Shown piece by piece: positions 1 to 7,222 of a stretch of DNA of 64,000 nt. The notes under the pieces are model-generated. The model was not told the DNA's origin. It did not search any database and was given only the letters and a program-made list of their open reading frames with translations. This DNA comes from SIG424 sp045546695. GTDB lineage: Bacteria > Bacillota > Clostridia > UBA1212 > UBA1255. Made by a program: the position numbers and the translations under genes. Numbering within the stretch: position 1 is the stretch's first letter; each line of letters opens with the position of its first letter. The DNA is taken from positions 3,352 through 67,351 of the forward strand of contig JAZQDE010000052.1 of assembly GCA_045546695.1 (NCBI GenBank), given 5' to 3'.

Positions 1-507
1 GCTGACGTCAAGGCAAAAGTCAGACCAAGCCTTTATGGTCTGCCAAGATTCGGACTGGAACTCTTGCTACGTGAGGGCATTGAGGAGCTGGAATATTATG
101 GTTACGGACCTACGAGCAGCTATATAGATATGCATCATCATTGCAAAAAAGCACTGCACAAATCTACTGTCAGCGAGCAGTACACGAACTATATTTTTCC
201 TCAGGAAACAGGAAATCATTTTGGAACAAAATGGGTACAACTCGGTAAAAGTATCAGGATTGAGAGCATTTCAAACAGCCTCTCCAAAGCAGATGAATTC
301 GAATTCAGCGCACTTCACTATTCTTCCCATGATCTGGATAAAGCACCTCTGGACAAGGACCTTATCAAACGACCTGAAACGTTCGTACATATTGATTGCA
401 AGCAGACAGGAATTGGCTCACACAGTTGCGGTCCGGAGCTACAGAGCAAATACCGTTTCAACGAAAAAGAGTTTGAATATTCATTCAGAATATCTCCGGT
501 TCTATAA
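1..507 (+). CDS. Beta-galactosidase (LacZ type, GH2), C-terminal fragment
   Basis: This is the last 168 codons of a gene that begins before the window; the frame is open from base 1 and ends with TAA at 505-507. The translation matches the beta-galactosidase small-chain domain at the end of long GH2 LacZ enzymes: LPRFGLEL near the start, then YYGYGPTSSYID (family pattern Y.GRGP...Y.DR) and PQETGNHFGTKW (family PQE.GN...W). The late segment with HIDCKQTGIGSHSCGP corresponds to the D..Q.G.GG..SWG region of the family. The enzyme hydrolyses terminal beta-galactosides; this domain shapes the active-site rim, while the catalytic Glu residues lie in the missing part. No secretion signal can be judged. 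It converges on the HU gene across a shared terminator. Confidence 0.88.
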   Translation, partial: ADVKAKVRPSLYGLPRFGLELLLREGIEELEYYGYGPTSSYIDMHHHCKKALHKSTVSEQYTNYIFPQETGNHFGTKWVQLGKSIRIESISNSLSKADEFEFSALHYSSHDLDKAPLDKDLIKRPETFVHIDCKQTGIGSHSCGPELQSKYRFNEKEFEYSFRISPVL

Positions 508-510
508 AAT

Positions 511-545
511 AAAAATCCCACCGAAAGTAAATCGGTGGGATTTTT
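511..545. terminator. Bidirectional intrinsic terminator
   Basis: A near-perfect inverted repeat (TCCCACCGA / TCGGTGGGA, loop of about 7 nt) is flanked by A5 on the left and T5 on the right. It therefore reads as a terminator in both directions. It separates the convergent lacZ-type gene and the HU gene. Confidence 0.9.
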
Positions 546-559
546 CAAGCGGTATTTAA

Positions 560-835
560 TTATTGATTAACAGCCTCTTTAAGAGCTTTGCCTGCTTTGA
601 ATGCAGGAACTTTGCAAGCTGCGATTGTGATTGCTTCGCCTGTCAAAGGATTCTTGCCTTCTCTTGCTGCGCGGGCGCGAGCTTCAAAAGTACCAAAACC
701 AGGCAACTGAACTTTGTCACCGGCAGCGATTGCCTTTGTGATAGCATCAAATGTTGCTGCTACAGCTGCTGCTGCGTCTTTTTTGGATACGTTTGTAGCT
801 TCTGCTACAGCTGCGATTAATTCTGTTTTGTTCAT
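560..835 (-). CDS. hup: HU family DNA-binding protein
   Basis: A 91-residue nucleoid protein that binds and bends DNA as a dimer. It begins MNKTELIAAVAEAT and carries the family signature GFGTFEARARAAREGKNP in the beta-arm, ending KAGKALKEAVNQ. The frame is open for 27 codons upstream, but the start at 835 is chosen because GGGAGG lies just ahead of it and HU proteins start this way. It is a single-gene unit: it has its own consensus promoter at 878-906 and the bidirectional terminator at 511-545. The Ala-rich helical core is typical of clostridial HU. Confidence 0.97.
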   Translation of the reverse strand: MNKTELIAAVAEATNVSKKDAAAAVAATFDAITKAIAAGDKVQLPGFGTFEARARAAREGKNPLTGEAITIAACKVPAFKAGKALKEAVNQ

Positions 836-877
836 AATTAGCCTCCCTAAAATTATTTGATTTGCTTTTATGTTTGT

Positions 878-906
878 ATTATATATCTTTGTGCAATATT
901 TGTCAA
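878..906 (-). promoter_or_regulatory. Consensus sigma-A promoter of hup
   Basis: On the minus strand TTGACA (901-906) and TATAAT (878-883) are both perfect consensus hexamers with a 17-nt spacer. The predicted transcript starts about 40 nt ahead of the HU start codon. Such a promoter fits an abundant protein. Confidence 0.9.
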
Positions 907-918
907 AATATGCCAATC

Positions 919-1719
919 TTATCTGAGCACTCCTATAATCGGGCTACAATCATCAAGTACCAGATCCGGCTTAACGTCGGATTCGTTCAGAATCTCCACT
1001 GTCGTCTCGCCGCTCAATACAAGCACGCTGATTGTGCCGGCATTAACGCCACTTTTTACATCAGTATAAATTCTGTCTCCGATAACAACCGTGTGCTCTT
1101 TTGTTACGCCTGCGTGGTCCATGGCAAGAATTGGCATCAAGGGCTCAGGCTTGCCTATCACAACCGGGCGCTTTTTAGTAGCGTTATAAATCATATCGCA
1201 GAAGCTGCCGCAATCAGGTACGCTGCCATATTCTGTCGGGCATACGTAGTCGGGATTCGTGGCAATATATGGAACGTCACGACTTAAAAGAATCTTGCAC
1301 ATATCTTCCAGTTTCTTGAAAGTAAGCTCCGTATCGTTTCCGATTACAATGCAGTCAACCTCGTCGAGCTTGTCCGTAACAGTAAAGCCCTCGTACTCAA
1401 GCTCCTTTATAAGCGATACTGTGCCACATACGTAAAGTCTTGCATCTTTGTGATATTTTTTAAGGTAATAAGCCGTAGCCTGAGAAGAAGTAATAAAATC
1501 TTCACGGCTTGACGGGATACCAAGTTTTTCCAGCTTTTTGATATAATCAGCTACACTTTTAGAGGAATTATTTGTCATAAACATATAGCGTCTGCCTGTT
1601 TCTTTGATAGTAGACAGAAGCTCCTTCGTAAATGTGAAAAGACGGTCTCCCAGATAGAGAGTGCCGTCCATATCAAATAAAAACAATTCTACGTCTTTTA
1701 AAATCGAAATATCTTTCAT
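919..1719 (-). CDS. HAD-superfamily phosphatase, NagD/class IIA type
   Basis: About 266 residues. HAD motif I is FLFDMDGTLYLGD near residue 12, motif II is MFMTNNSSKS, the motif III lysine is in VIGKPEP, and motif IV is VVIGDRIYTDVKSG. The large C2 cap between motifs II and III is the class IIA (NagD, AraL, PGP) arrangement. The start at 1719 is preferred over the longer open frame because GGAG, overlapping the end of the upstream gene, sits at the right distance. It is the last gene of the glycerol-3-phosphate operon, 4 nt behind the DUF1667 gene. Some NagD-like enzymes hydrolyse glycerol phosphate or phosphoglycolate, so a glycerol-3-phosphate phosphatase role is plausible, but this is inferred from context only. 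Confidence 0.9.
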   Translation of the reverse strand: MKDISILKDVELFLFDMDGTLYLGDRLFTFTKELLSTIKETGRRYMFMTNNSSKSVADYIKKLEKLGIPSSREDFITSSQATAYYLKKYHKDARLYVCGTVSLIKELEYEGFTVTDKLDEVDCIVIGNDTELTFKKLEDMCKILLSRDVPYIATNPDYVCPTEYGSVPDCGSFCDMIYNATKKRPVVIGKPEPLMPILAMDHAGVTKEHTVVIGDRIYTDVKSGVNAGTISVLVLSGETTVEILNESDVKPDLVLDDCSPIIGVLR

Positions 1720-1723
1720 AAAT

Positions 1724-2101
1724 TTACTCCACATCTTTAGTTGCAATAATTTTTGTACCTGCCACATTATCACATAATTCGTCGCCTATTTCAACGGGAG
1801 CTTTAGCTTCAAGCGAGCGGATAACCTTCATAACGTCAAAAATCTTATCCTTTGCAACGGGATCTTTTGTCTTTACGCTGACCATAACACCCGGCCTGTT
1901 CGCCACGCGCACTGTAGAAGTGATACTTCTTTGCGGATTGGTACATTCTGTAATCGCATATACCTCTCCGCGTTTGCACGCGTTGCCGGTCACCACAATC
2001 TCGCATCCGGGCTTACCCATATCAGCTAAGGAACAATCAGGAATATTAGCACACAGTTTGCAGCCACGGGGGCAAATAATACAAATCAATTCTTTTTTCA
2101 T
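1724..2101 (-). CDS. DUF1667 domain protein, glycerol-3-phosphate dehydrogenase partner
   Basis: A 125-residue Cys-rich protein. The N-terminus reads ICIICPRGCKLCANIPDC, followed by GCEIVVTGNACKRGEVYA, which is the DUF1667 pattern. DUF1667 genes usually sit beside a GlpA-like dehydrogenase and a second FAD/NAD(P) oxidoreductase, as here. The Cys clusters suggest a metal or Fe-S centre, although ligation has not been shown. Its start overlaps the previous stop as ATGA, so translation is coupled. By analogy with GlpABC it may be the third subunit of an anaerobic dehydrogenase complex. Confidence 0.88.
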   Translation of the reverse strand: MKKELICIICPRGCKLCANIPDCSLADMGKPGCEIVVTGNACKRGEVYAITECTNPQRSITSTVRVANRPGVMVSVKTKDPVAKDKIFDVMKVIRSLEAKAPVEIGDELCDNVAGTKIIATKDVE

Positions 2102-3366
2102 TTCGCGCTCTCCCCCTTAACAACAATCTTCTTAGAATCTGCAATCACAGATAAATCAACGGTAATCTTTTCCATTTCACCTGGCATCGCACGCATCTTC
2201 GTAGACTTTGCGATGATATTTCCCTTGTCGTCACACACGGTGAAAAGTGTGCGGCCCATCGGCTCTGTTACTCTCATATAAAGGTCAACTTTACCTTCAT
2301 TTTCACCAATTTTTAACTTCTGTGGAAGAACATAACGTATCTTTTCACCGGCATCAACATTGATAACAGATTCAGCCTGCGCAACACACTCATTTTTAAC
2401 ATACAAAGCAGCACCACGGCCCGCAAGTTCGGCCTCGTCAGAAACGTAGTCAACAAGGTCATGCACCTGAAGGACGTTTCCGCAGGCGAAGATGCCATCG
2501 ACCGTAGTCTGTCTGTCCTGGTAAACAATGGCTCCGCCCGTCACCGGATTGATGGCAATACCTGCCATTTTTGTAAGCTCGTTTTCAGGAATAAGGCCAA
2601 CGGACAGCAGCAGAGTATCACACTCAATATAACGCTTCGTACTTTCAATAATCCGCCTGTTTTCATCAACTTCGGCAATAGTAACGCCTTCAAGACGCGT
2701 TTTTCCATGAATCTGCGCAACTGTATGGCTCAGATACAGCGGAATAGAATAATCTTCAAGGCACTGAACGATGTTACGCGTAAGGCCACCGGAATATGGC
2801 ATAATCTCACAAACCGCTTCGACTTTTGCTCCTTCTAATGTCATGCGGCGTGCCATGATAAGACCGATGTCGCCCGAACCAAGTATAACGACCTTTTTAC
2901 CGACTGAATATCCTTCACAATTGATGAGCTTCTGTGCTGTACCTGCGCTGAAGACGCCGGCAGGACGAGTACCGGGGATGTTCAATGCGCCGCGGCTTCT
3001 CTCTCTGCAGCCCATCGCCAGAATAACAGCCTTTGCCTGAATTTTCATGATTCCCTGCCTGTTTGTGGCAATAACAAGCTTGTCTTTTGTAATCTCTACG
3101 ACCATAGTATCCGGATAAACTTTGATATTACGCTCGCGGACACGTTTTGCGTACTCCGCAGCATATTCCGGACCGGTCAGCTCTCTTCCCAATTTATGTA
3201 AGCCAAAGCCACTGTGGACACATTGCTTCAATATGCCACCGATACTCTCTTCTCTGTCAATAATAGCGACGTCCGTAACGCCGCTGTCCCACACACTGCA
3301 GGCTGCGGCCATTCCGGCAGGACCACCGCCGATTACAATAACATCATGCTTAACGATATTTTTCAT
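2098..3366 (-). CDS. FAD/NAD(P)-dependent oxidoreductase (pyridine nucleotide-disulfide type)
   Basis: 422 residues. The N-terminal FAD-binding fold shows IVIGGGPAGMAAA near residue 10. A second Rossmann motif, VVILGSGDIGLIMARR, lies near residue 170 and suits NAD(P). The FAD closing motif DGIFACGNVLQVHD is near residue 310. No CxxxxC redox disulfide is apparent, so it is closer to the small FAD subunits of opine/sarcosine-type or GlpB-like systems than to thioredoxin reductase. AGGAGG lies ahead of the ATG. It sits between the GlpA-like gene and DUF1667, and the three probably move electrons from glycerol-3-phosphate to NAD or another acceptor. Confidence 0.9.
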   Translation of the reverse strand: MKNIVKHDVIVIGGGPAGMAAACSVWDSGVTDVAIIDREESIGGILKQCVHSGFGLHKLGRELTGPEYAAEYAKRVRERNIKVYPDTMVVEITKDKLVIATNRQGIMKIQAKAVILAMGCRERSRGALNIPGTRPAGVFSAGTAQKLINCEGYSVGKKVVILGSGDIGLIMARRMTLEGAKVEAVCEIMPYSGGLTRNIVQCLEDYSIPLYLSHTVAQIHGKTRLEGVTIAEVDENRRIIESTKRYIECDTLLLSVGLIPENELTKMAGIAINPVTGGAIVYQDRQTTVDGIFACGNVLQVHDLVDYVSDEAELAGRGAALYVKNECVAQAESVINVDAGEKIRYVLPQKLKIGENEGKVDLYMRVTEPMGRTLFTVCDDKGNIIAKSTKMRAMPGEMEKITVDLSVIADSKKIVVKGESAK

Positions 3367-3378
3367 AGCGGCCTCCTT

Positions 3379-4812
3379 TTATATCTTACCAATGGCAATA
3401 TATGAATCATTGCCTTTTTTTGTAACTTCTTCAAACGGAATATTGCGTTCGCGGGCAATCAACGCCATTACGTACGGCATACAGAAGCCACCCTGGCATC
3501 TTCCCATGCCTGCGCGCGTTCTGCGCTTTACACTGTCAACGTCAAGAGCGCCCGGATTGCGTCTGATAGCGTCAAGTATTTCACCTTCACTCACGCCCTC
3601 ACAGCGGCATACAATCTTACCATATTCTGGGTGCTCTTTGATGAAAAGATCCTTATCTTCATAGGACATTTCACGGAAAGCATCTGTATTTTCACGAATT
3701 GGATTCCAGTCAGCCTTCTCTTTGAGTGTCAAGTCATTTTCCTTGAGAAGCCTAATTACGTACTCTGCGATTGCAAAGCACGAAGTAAGGCCGGGCGAAT
3801 CAATCGCAGCGACGTGAATGAGCCCTGCAACCTTCTTTGAAGCCTCAATAATAAAGTCGCCGTTCTTTTCAGACGACCTGATGCCGGCAAAAGACGTGAT
3901 AACCTGCCTGAAATTACCATTCGGCACGCTCCTGCGGGCTGATTTTATAACTTTATCAATACCATTTTGTGTAATATTGTTCATTTCCGGAGATTCAACC
4001 TGCTCGGCTGTCGGGCCGGTCAGGAGGTTGCCGTCGACAGTCGGAGATACAAGAATTCCCTTGCTATCTTTGTTCGGCACTGTGAAAATCGTATGACTCA
4101 CAGTCGCACCTTCTGTCCTGTCAAGCAGCAGATATTCGCCATTTCTTGGCATAATCGCAAAAAAATCATCGCCGGCTTTTTTTGCAATAATGTCTGAATA
4201 CGCGCCGGCGCAGTTTATAAAGAACCTGCCTGTCACCTTTTCACCGGTACAAGACGTTATGGTGAAAAAGTCGCCGGTCTTTTCTATAGTATCTATATTA
4301 AAATTACGCTTAAGACAAACGCCGTTGTCCATTGCGTTACCCATGGCAGCTATGGCAAGTCTGTACGGGCAGATAATGCCGGCAGACGGTACCAGAAGCG
4401 CGCGGTATATATCGCCTGACAACTCAGGCTCAAGCGCCAGGGCCTCTTTTGCAGACAAAATCTGCATCCCTTCTACTCCGTTTTGAATGCCGCGCGAATA
4501 GAGCTCGTCAATCGTCTGTGCTTCTTCTTCGTTAAAAGCACACACAATTGAGCCGCACTTTTTATACGGAACGTTGAGCTCGTCTGCAGCCTTGTAGATA
4601 AGATCGACGCCCCTTACGTTCATCTTTGCCTTCAGCGTATCGGGTTTCGGGTCAAACCCACCGTGAATAATTCCGCTATTTGCCTTAGTCGCGCCCATAG
4701 CAACATCATTTTCTTTTTCTAAAACACAAACCGAGATTTTATATTTTGATAATTCTCTTGCAAGCGCCGACCCGGTTACGCCGGCGCCTACAATGATCAC
4801 GTCATAAAGCAC
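3379..4812 (-). CDS. GlpA-like glycerol-3-phosphate dehydrogenase with BFD-type [2Fe-2S] domain
   Basis: About 477 residues. The N-terminus has the FAD motif VIIVGAGVTGSALARELS, then ATKANSGIIHGGFDP, typical of GlpA/GlpD-type FAD enzymes. The C-terminal part (about 395-460) carries CRCEGVSEGE and then GRCQGGFC, the four-Cys BFD-like [2Fe-2S] module found in GlpA. It would oxidise sn-glycerol-3-phosphate to dihydroxyacetone phosphate. Two in-frame GTG codons lie at 4818 and 4812; the second is chosen because GGAG is 8 nt ahead of it and only 2 nt ahead of the first. The operon, led by glpP, supports the substrate assignment. Confidence 0.88.
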   Translation of the reverse strand: MLYDVIIVGAGVTGSALARELSKYKISVCVLEKENDVAMGATKANSGIIHGGFDPKPDTLKAKMNVRGVDLIYKAADELNVPYKKCGSIVCAFNEEEAQTIDELYSRGIQNGVEGMQILSAKEALALEPELSGDIYRALLVPSAGIICPYRLAIAAMGNAMDNGVCLKRNFNIDTIEKTGDFFTITSCTGEKVTGRFFINCAGAYSDIIAKKAGDDFFAIMPRNGEYLLLDRTEGATVSHTIFTVPNKDSKGILVSPTVDGNLLTGPTAEQVESPEMNNITQNGIDKVIKSARRSVPNGNFRQVITSFAGIRSSEKNGDFIIEASKKVAGLIHVAAIDSPGLTSCFAIAEYVIRLLKENDLTLKEKADWNPIRENTDAFREMSYEDKDLFIKEHPEYGKIVCRCEGVSEGEILDAIRRNPGALDVDSVKRRTRAGMGRCQGGFCMPYVMALIARERNIPFEEVTKKGNDSYIAIGKI

Positions 4813-4882
4813 TTTCACATCTCCACTATTTTCGATTAATCTTTCACTACTATTTATGTTAAACTTTCAATACTATTTTTAT

Positions 4883-5443
4883 TTACAGTTCCCAGAGGTC
4901 CTGTTTGCCGGATGAAACGGCGACTGCTCCACATTTGAGAGCGTTTGTAATCTCTTGCTTGGTCTCAATGAGTCCGCCGGCTATGACGGGAATCTGGCCG
5001 GTGGCAAAACGGGAAACTATTTTATCGATAACACCGGGCATGATTTCAATAAAGTCGGGGCTTGCCGCTTGTGTTATTTCTGAAATAGCAGATACTCCTT
5101 GCGAATCCAATGCGAAGAAACGTTGTACGGTAAGAAGGCCAACTTCTTTGGCCATTTTTACCATATTGCTTTTTGTGGTGATGATACCATCTACACCACA
5201 TGCTGCGAGAAATTCGATTCCGATCTTGTCCTTACCAATTCCTTCCGATAAATCAATGTGAACAAACACTTTTTTGTCTGCCTGGTGTGCGTCTTTTGTA
5301 CGACTTCTGATCGTTCTCAGATTTGCCTTAAGACAAAAAATGGTTTTTACCGGTGATTCTATGGCGGACTTCCAATCTTCTGCGTGAACAGCAGCTATAA
5401 CAGGTGCTTGTTCAAGCCAATCGAGCATTTCATTTTTTTCCAT
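4883..5443 (-). CDS. glpP: Glycerol-3-phosphate responsive antiterminator GlpP
   Basis: About 186 residues of the GlpP family, a TIM-barrel RNA-binding regulator. Recognisable stretches are VFVHIDLSEGIGKDK, GVDGIITTKSN, QRFFALDSQ, IEIMPGV and PVIAGGLIETKQE. In Bacillus, GlpP bound to glycerol-3-phosphate prevents termination in glp leaders. The ATG at 5443 is chosen because AAGGAGGT lies 8 nt upstream; the GTG at 5452 falls inside that ribosome-binding site. Unusually, the gene lies directly behind a leader terminator (5465-5520), which implies that GlpP controls its own operon as well as the dehydrogenase genes. Confidence 0.95.
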   Translation of the reverse strand: MEKNEMLDWLEQAPVIAAVHAEDWKSAIESPVKTIFCLKANLRTIRSRTKDAHQADKKVFVHIDLSEGIGKDKIGIEFLAACGVDGIITTKSNMVKMAKEVGLLTVQRFFALDSQGVSAISEITQAASPDFIEIMPGVIDKIVSRFATGQIPVIAGGLIETKQEITNALKCGAVAVSSGKQDLWEL

Positions 5444-5464
5444 ATCTCTCACCTCCTTACAATG

Positions 5465-5520
5465 AAAAAAGGAGACACAAAAGAACGCTTCCCATTTTCC
5501 AGGCGCCCTTTCGCATCTCC
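5465..5520 (-). promoter_or_regulatory. GlpP-type leader terminator/antiterminator
   Basis: In the untranslated leader of glpP the minus strand folds into a long hairpin. GGAGA at the 5' side pairs with TCTCC at the 3' side, the next eight positions pair with some G-U pairs, and a further short helix is possible inside. Six T residues follow (top-strand A tract 5465-5470). It lies between the promoter and the ribosome-binding site, the layout of glp leaders controlled by GlpP antitermination. Control by GlpP is inference from position and family. Confidence 0.8.
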
Positions 5521-5537
5521 ATCACTCGCATATTGTG

Positions 5538-5566
5538 ATGATATAACTAATTATATGAAAAGTCAA
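5538..5566 (-). promoter_or_regulatory. Promoter of the glpP operon
   Basis: On the minus strand TTGACT (5561-5566) and TATCAT (5538-5543) are separated by 17 nt. The start point would lie just before the leader hairpin. Its -35 box is only 8 bp from the -35 box of the divergent promoter at 5575-5603. Confidence 0.82.
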
Positions 5567-5574
5567 TATTTCAT

Positions 5575-5603
5575 TTGACTATATCTACTTGTAAAGTTAA
5601 AAT
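5575..5603 (+). promoter_or_regulatory. Promoter of the P-loop/Asp23 gene
   Basis: TTGACT (5575-5580) and TAAAAT (5598-5603) are spaced by 17 nt, about 30 nt ahead of the ATG at 5633. It is arranged back to back with the glp promoter. Confidence 0.78.
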
Positions 5604-5632
5604 ATTATATGATTATTCAATAAGGTGATTAT

Positions 5633-6463
5633 ATGTATGTTTGCGGTCTTGTAGGACCAAGCGGTACCGGAAAAAGTCATAGGGCGCTGTGGGTAGCAAA
5701 AGAGCACGACATCGATTATATTATCGATGACGGTCTTTTGATATGCGGCAATGGTATTGTTGCCGGCAAATCTGCCAAGCGTGAAAAAACGAGAGTCGGC
5801 GCCGTAAAAACTGCCGTTTTCACTGACGATGATCACACATTTGAAGTTGCCCAGGCACTTAAGCTCAGAAACGTCGAGAGGCTTCTGATTCTCGGCACAT
5901 CCGACGGTATGGTGGCAAAGATTGCCAAGCGTCTCGGCCTGCACGGAATCGACGAGACTGTCTATATAAATGACATTTCCAGCCAGTACGAGATTCAGCA
6001 GGCACTCAACACGCGCCGTAATCAGGGTAAGCATGTTATCCCCGTCCCTACGATGGAACTCAAAAAAGGTTTTTCAGGCCTGATGCTCGACCCGCTTAAC
6101 ATTCTTCAGCGCAAGGGCCTCGGTGATTTTGAAGTTATGGGTGAAAAGTCGGTTATCCGCCCGACGTACAGCTATCTAGGAAAATATACCATTTCCGATT
6201 ACACAATTTACCAGCTTTCCGAGCATGCGATAAAAGAAGTAGAGGGAGTCAGTGTCATCACACGTTTCCGCGCAGAGAAAGCAGAAGATGGCATACGGAT
6301 TGATGCAGATTTAGTGCTTTTTTACGGATATAACATCCCGGAGCTCCTGAAAACCGCCAAAAAAGTTGTAAAAACCGAAATAGAAAAATTCACAGCCCTC
6401 AATGTGACACGAATCACTCTGACTGCAAAAAGTTTAGTAATGAAAAAGAAGGAGACTACCTGA
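5633..6463 (+). CDS. P-loop ATPase fused to an Asp23/Gls24 domain
   Basis: 276 residues. Walker A is near residue 8 (GLVGPSGTGKSHRALW). The stretch up to about residue 160 looks like a compact nucleotide-binding domain, with IIDDGLLI and RLLILGTSDGM as strand-rich segments. From about residue 175 onward (YTISDYTIYQLSEHAIKEVEGVSVI, then DLVLFYGYNIPELL and ALNVTRITLTAKSLV) it matches the Asp23/Gls24 alkaline-shock fold. AAGGTG precedes the ATG. It is followed after 3 nt by the DUF6062 gene. Stand-alone Asp23 proteins associate with the envelope in Gram-positives; what the ATPase adds is unknown. Domain calls are by motif reading. Confidence 0.82.
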   Translation: MYVCGLVGPSGTGKSHRALWVAKEHDIDYIIDDGLLICGNGIVAGKSAKREKTRVGAVKTAVFTDDDHTFEVAQALKLRNVERLLILGTSDGMVAKIAKRLGLHGIDETVYINDISSQYEIQQALNTRRNQGKHVIPVPTMELKKGFSGLMLDPLNILQRKGLGDFEVMGEKSVIRPTYSYLGKYTISDYTIYQLSEHAIKEVEGVSVITRFRAEKAEDGIRIDADLVLFYGYNIPELLKTAKKVVKTEIEKFTALNVTRITLTAKSLVMKKKETT

Positions 6464-6466
6464 TTT

Positions 6467-7222
6467 ATGAAGGAAACAATTTATACAATTCCTGTAAACG
6501 AAGCATACGATGTCAAATGCGAATGTCCGCTTTGCCTTTTAGAACATAGATTTGAAACAGACCGCGTAAATTATTATCTCGGTCCCTCCCTTATGGAGCC
6601 GGAAAACCGCATTGAAACAAACAAAAAAGGCTTCTGCGGCAAACATTTTTCTATGATGTACAATACTCAGACAAACCGCCTCGGTCTCGGTCTGATTATT
6701 GATACGTATCTTCAGGAGCAAAACGAAAAGCTCGAAAAGCTTTTCAATGACTTTGACCGCGTTGCCGGTGAAAAAAAGTCTCTTTTCGCTTCTTTCAAAG
6801 GTTCAAATGCAGCCGATGACGCAGCCACAAAGATTTCAAAGCATCTTGACAGCCACCTCGATGAATGTTGTATCTGTAAAGATCTGGTATATATAATGGA
6901 CAGATACGTTGAGATTATCCTCCACCTCTTTTTCAGCGAAAAGGATTTCCGTGAAAAATTTGAAAGTGGTCTCGGTTATTGTATCCCCCACCTGAATATG
7001 TTAATTAAAGGTAGCGAAAAACATCTCGGGCCTGCCAGACGTTCAGAATTCCTGACTTCACTTTTTAAGTTACAAAGAGAAAATATGCAAAGAATCCAGG
7101 AGGAAGTCAACTGGTTTACGAAGAAATTCGACTATCGTAACAACGATGCTCCATGGGGCAATTCAAAAGACAGCATAAGCCGCAGTATCAAAAAAATCAC
7201 AGGAGCCAAAGAGCTTGAATAA
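6467..7222 (+). CDS. DUF6062 family protein with duplicated Cys/His module
   Basis: 251 residues, no signal peptide and no membrane segment. The family (DUF6062) has no known function. The sequence holds two copies of a ligand-like arrangement: C20-x2-C23, 33 residues, C57-x2-H60; then C134-x2-C137, 34 residues, C172-x2-H175. The near-equal spacing argues for internal duplication and for binding of two metal ions, probably zinc, though this is inference. The end overlaps the DNA glycosylase start by 8 nt, so the two are translationally coupled. A link to DNA repair or envelope stress is possible from its neighbours but unproven. Confidence 0.78.
   Translation: MKETIYTIPVNEAYDVKCECPLCLLEHRFETDRVNYYLGPSLMEPENRIETNKKGFCGKHFSMMYNTQTNRLGLGLIIDTYLQEQNEKLEKLFNDFDRVAGEKKSLFASFKGSNAADDAATKISKHLDSHLDECCICKDLVYIMDRYVEIILHLFFSEKDFREKFESGLGYCIPHLNMLIKGSEKHLGPARRSEFLTSLFKLQRENMQRIQEEVNWFTKKFDYRNNDAPWGNSKDSISRSIKKITGAKELE

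Noticed and set aside
5450..5452. GTG start of glpP at 5452
   Set aside because: It overlaps the AAGGAGGT ribosome-binding site that serves the ATG at 5443.
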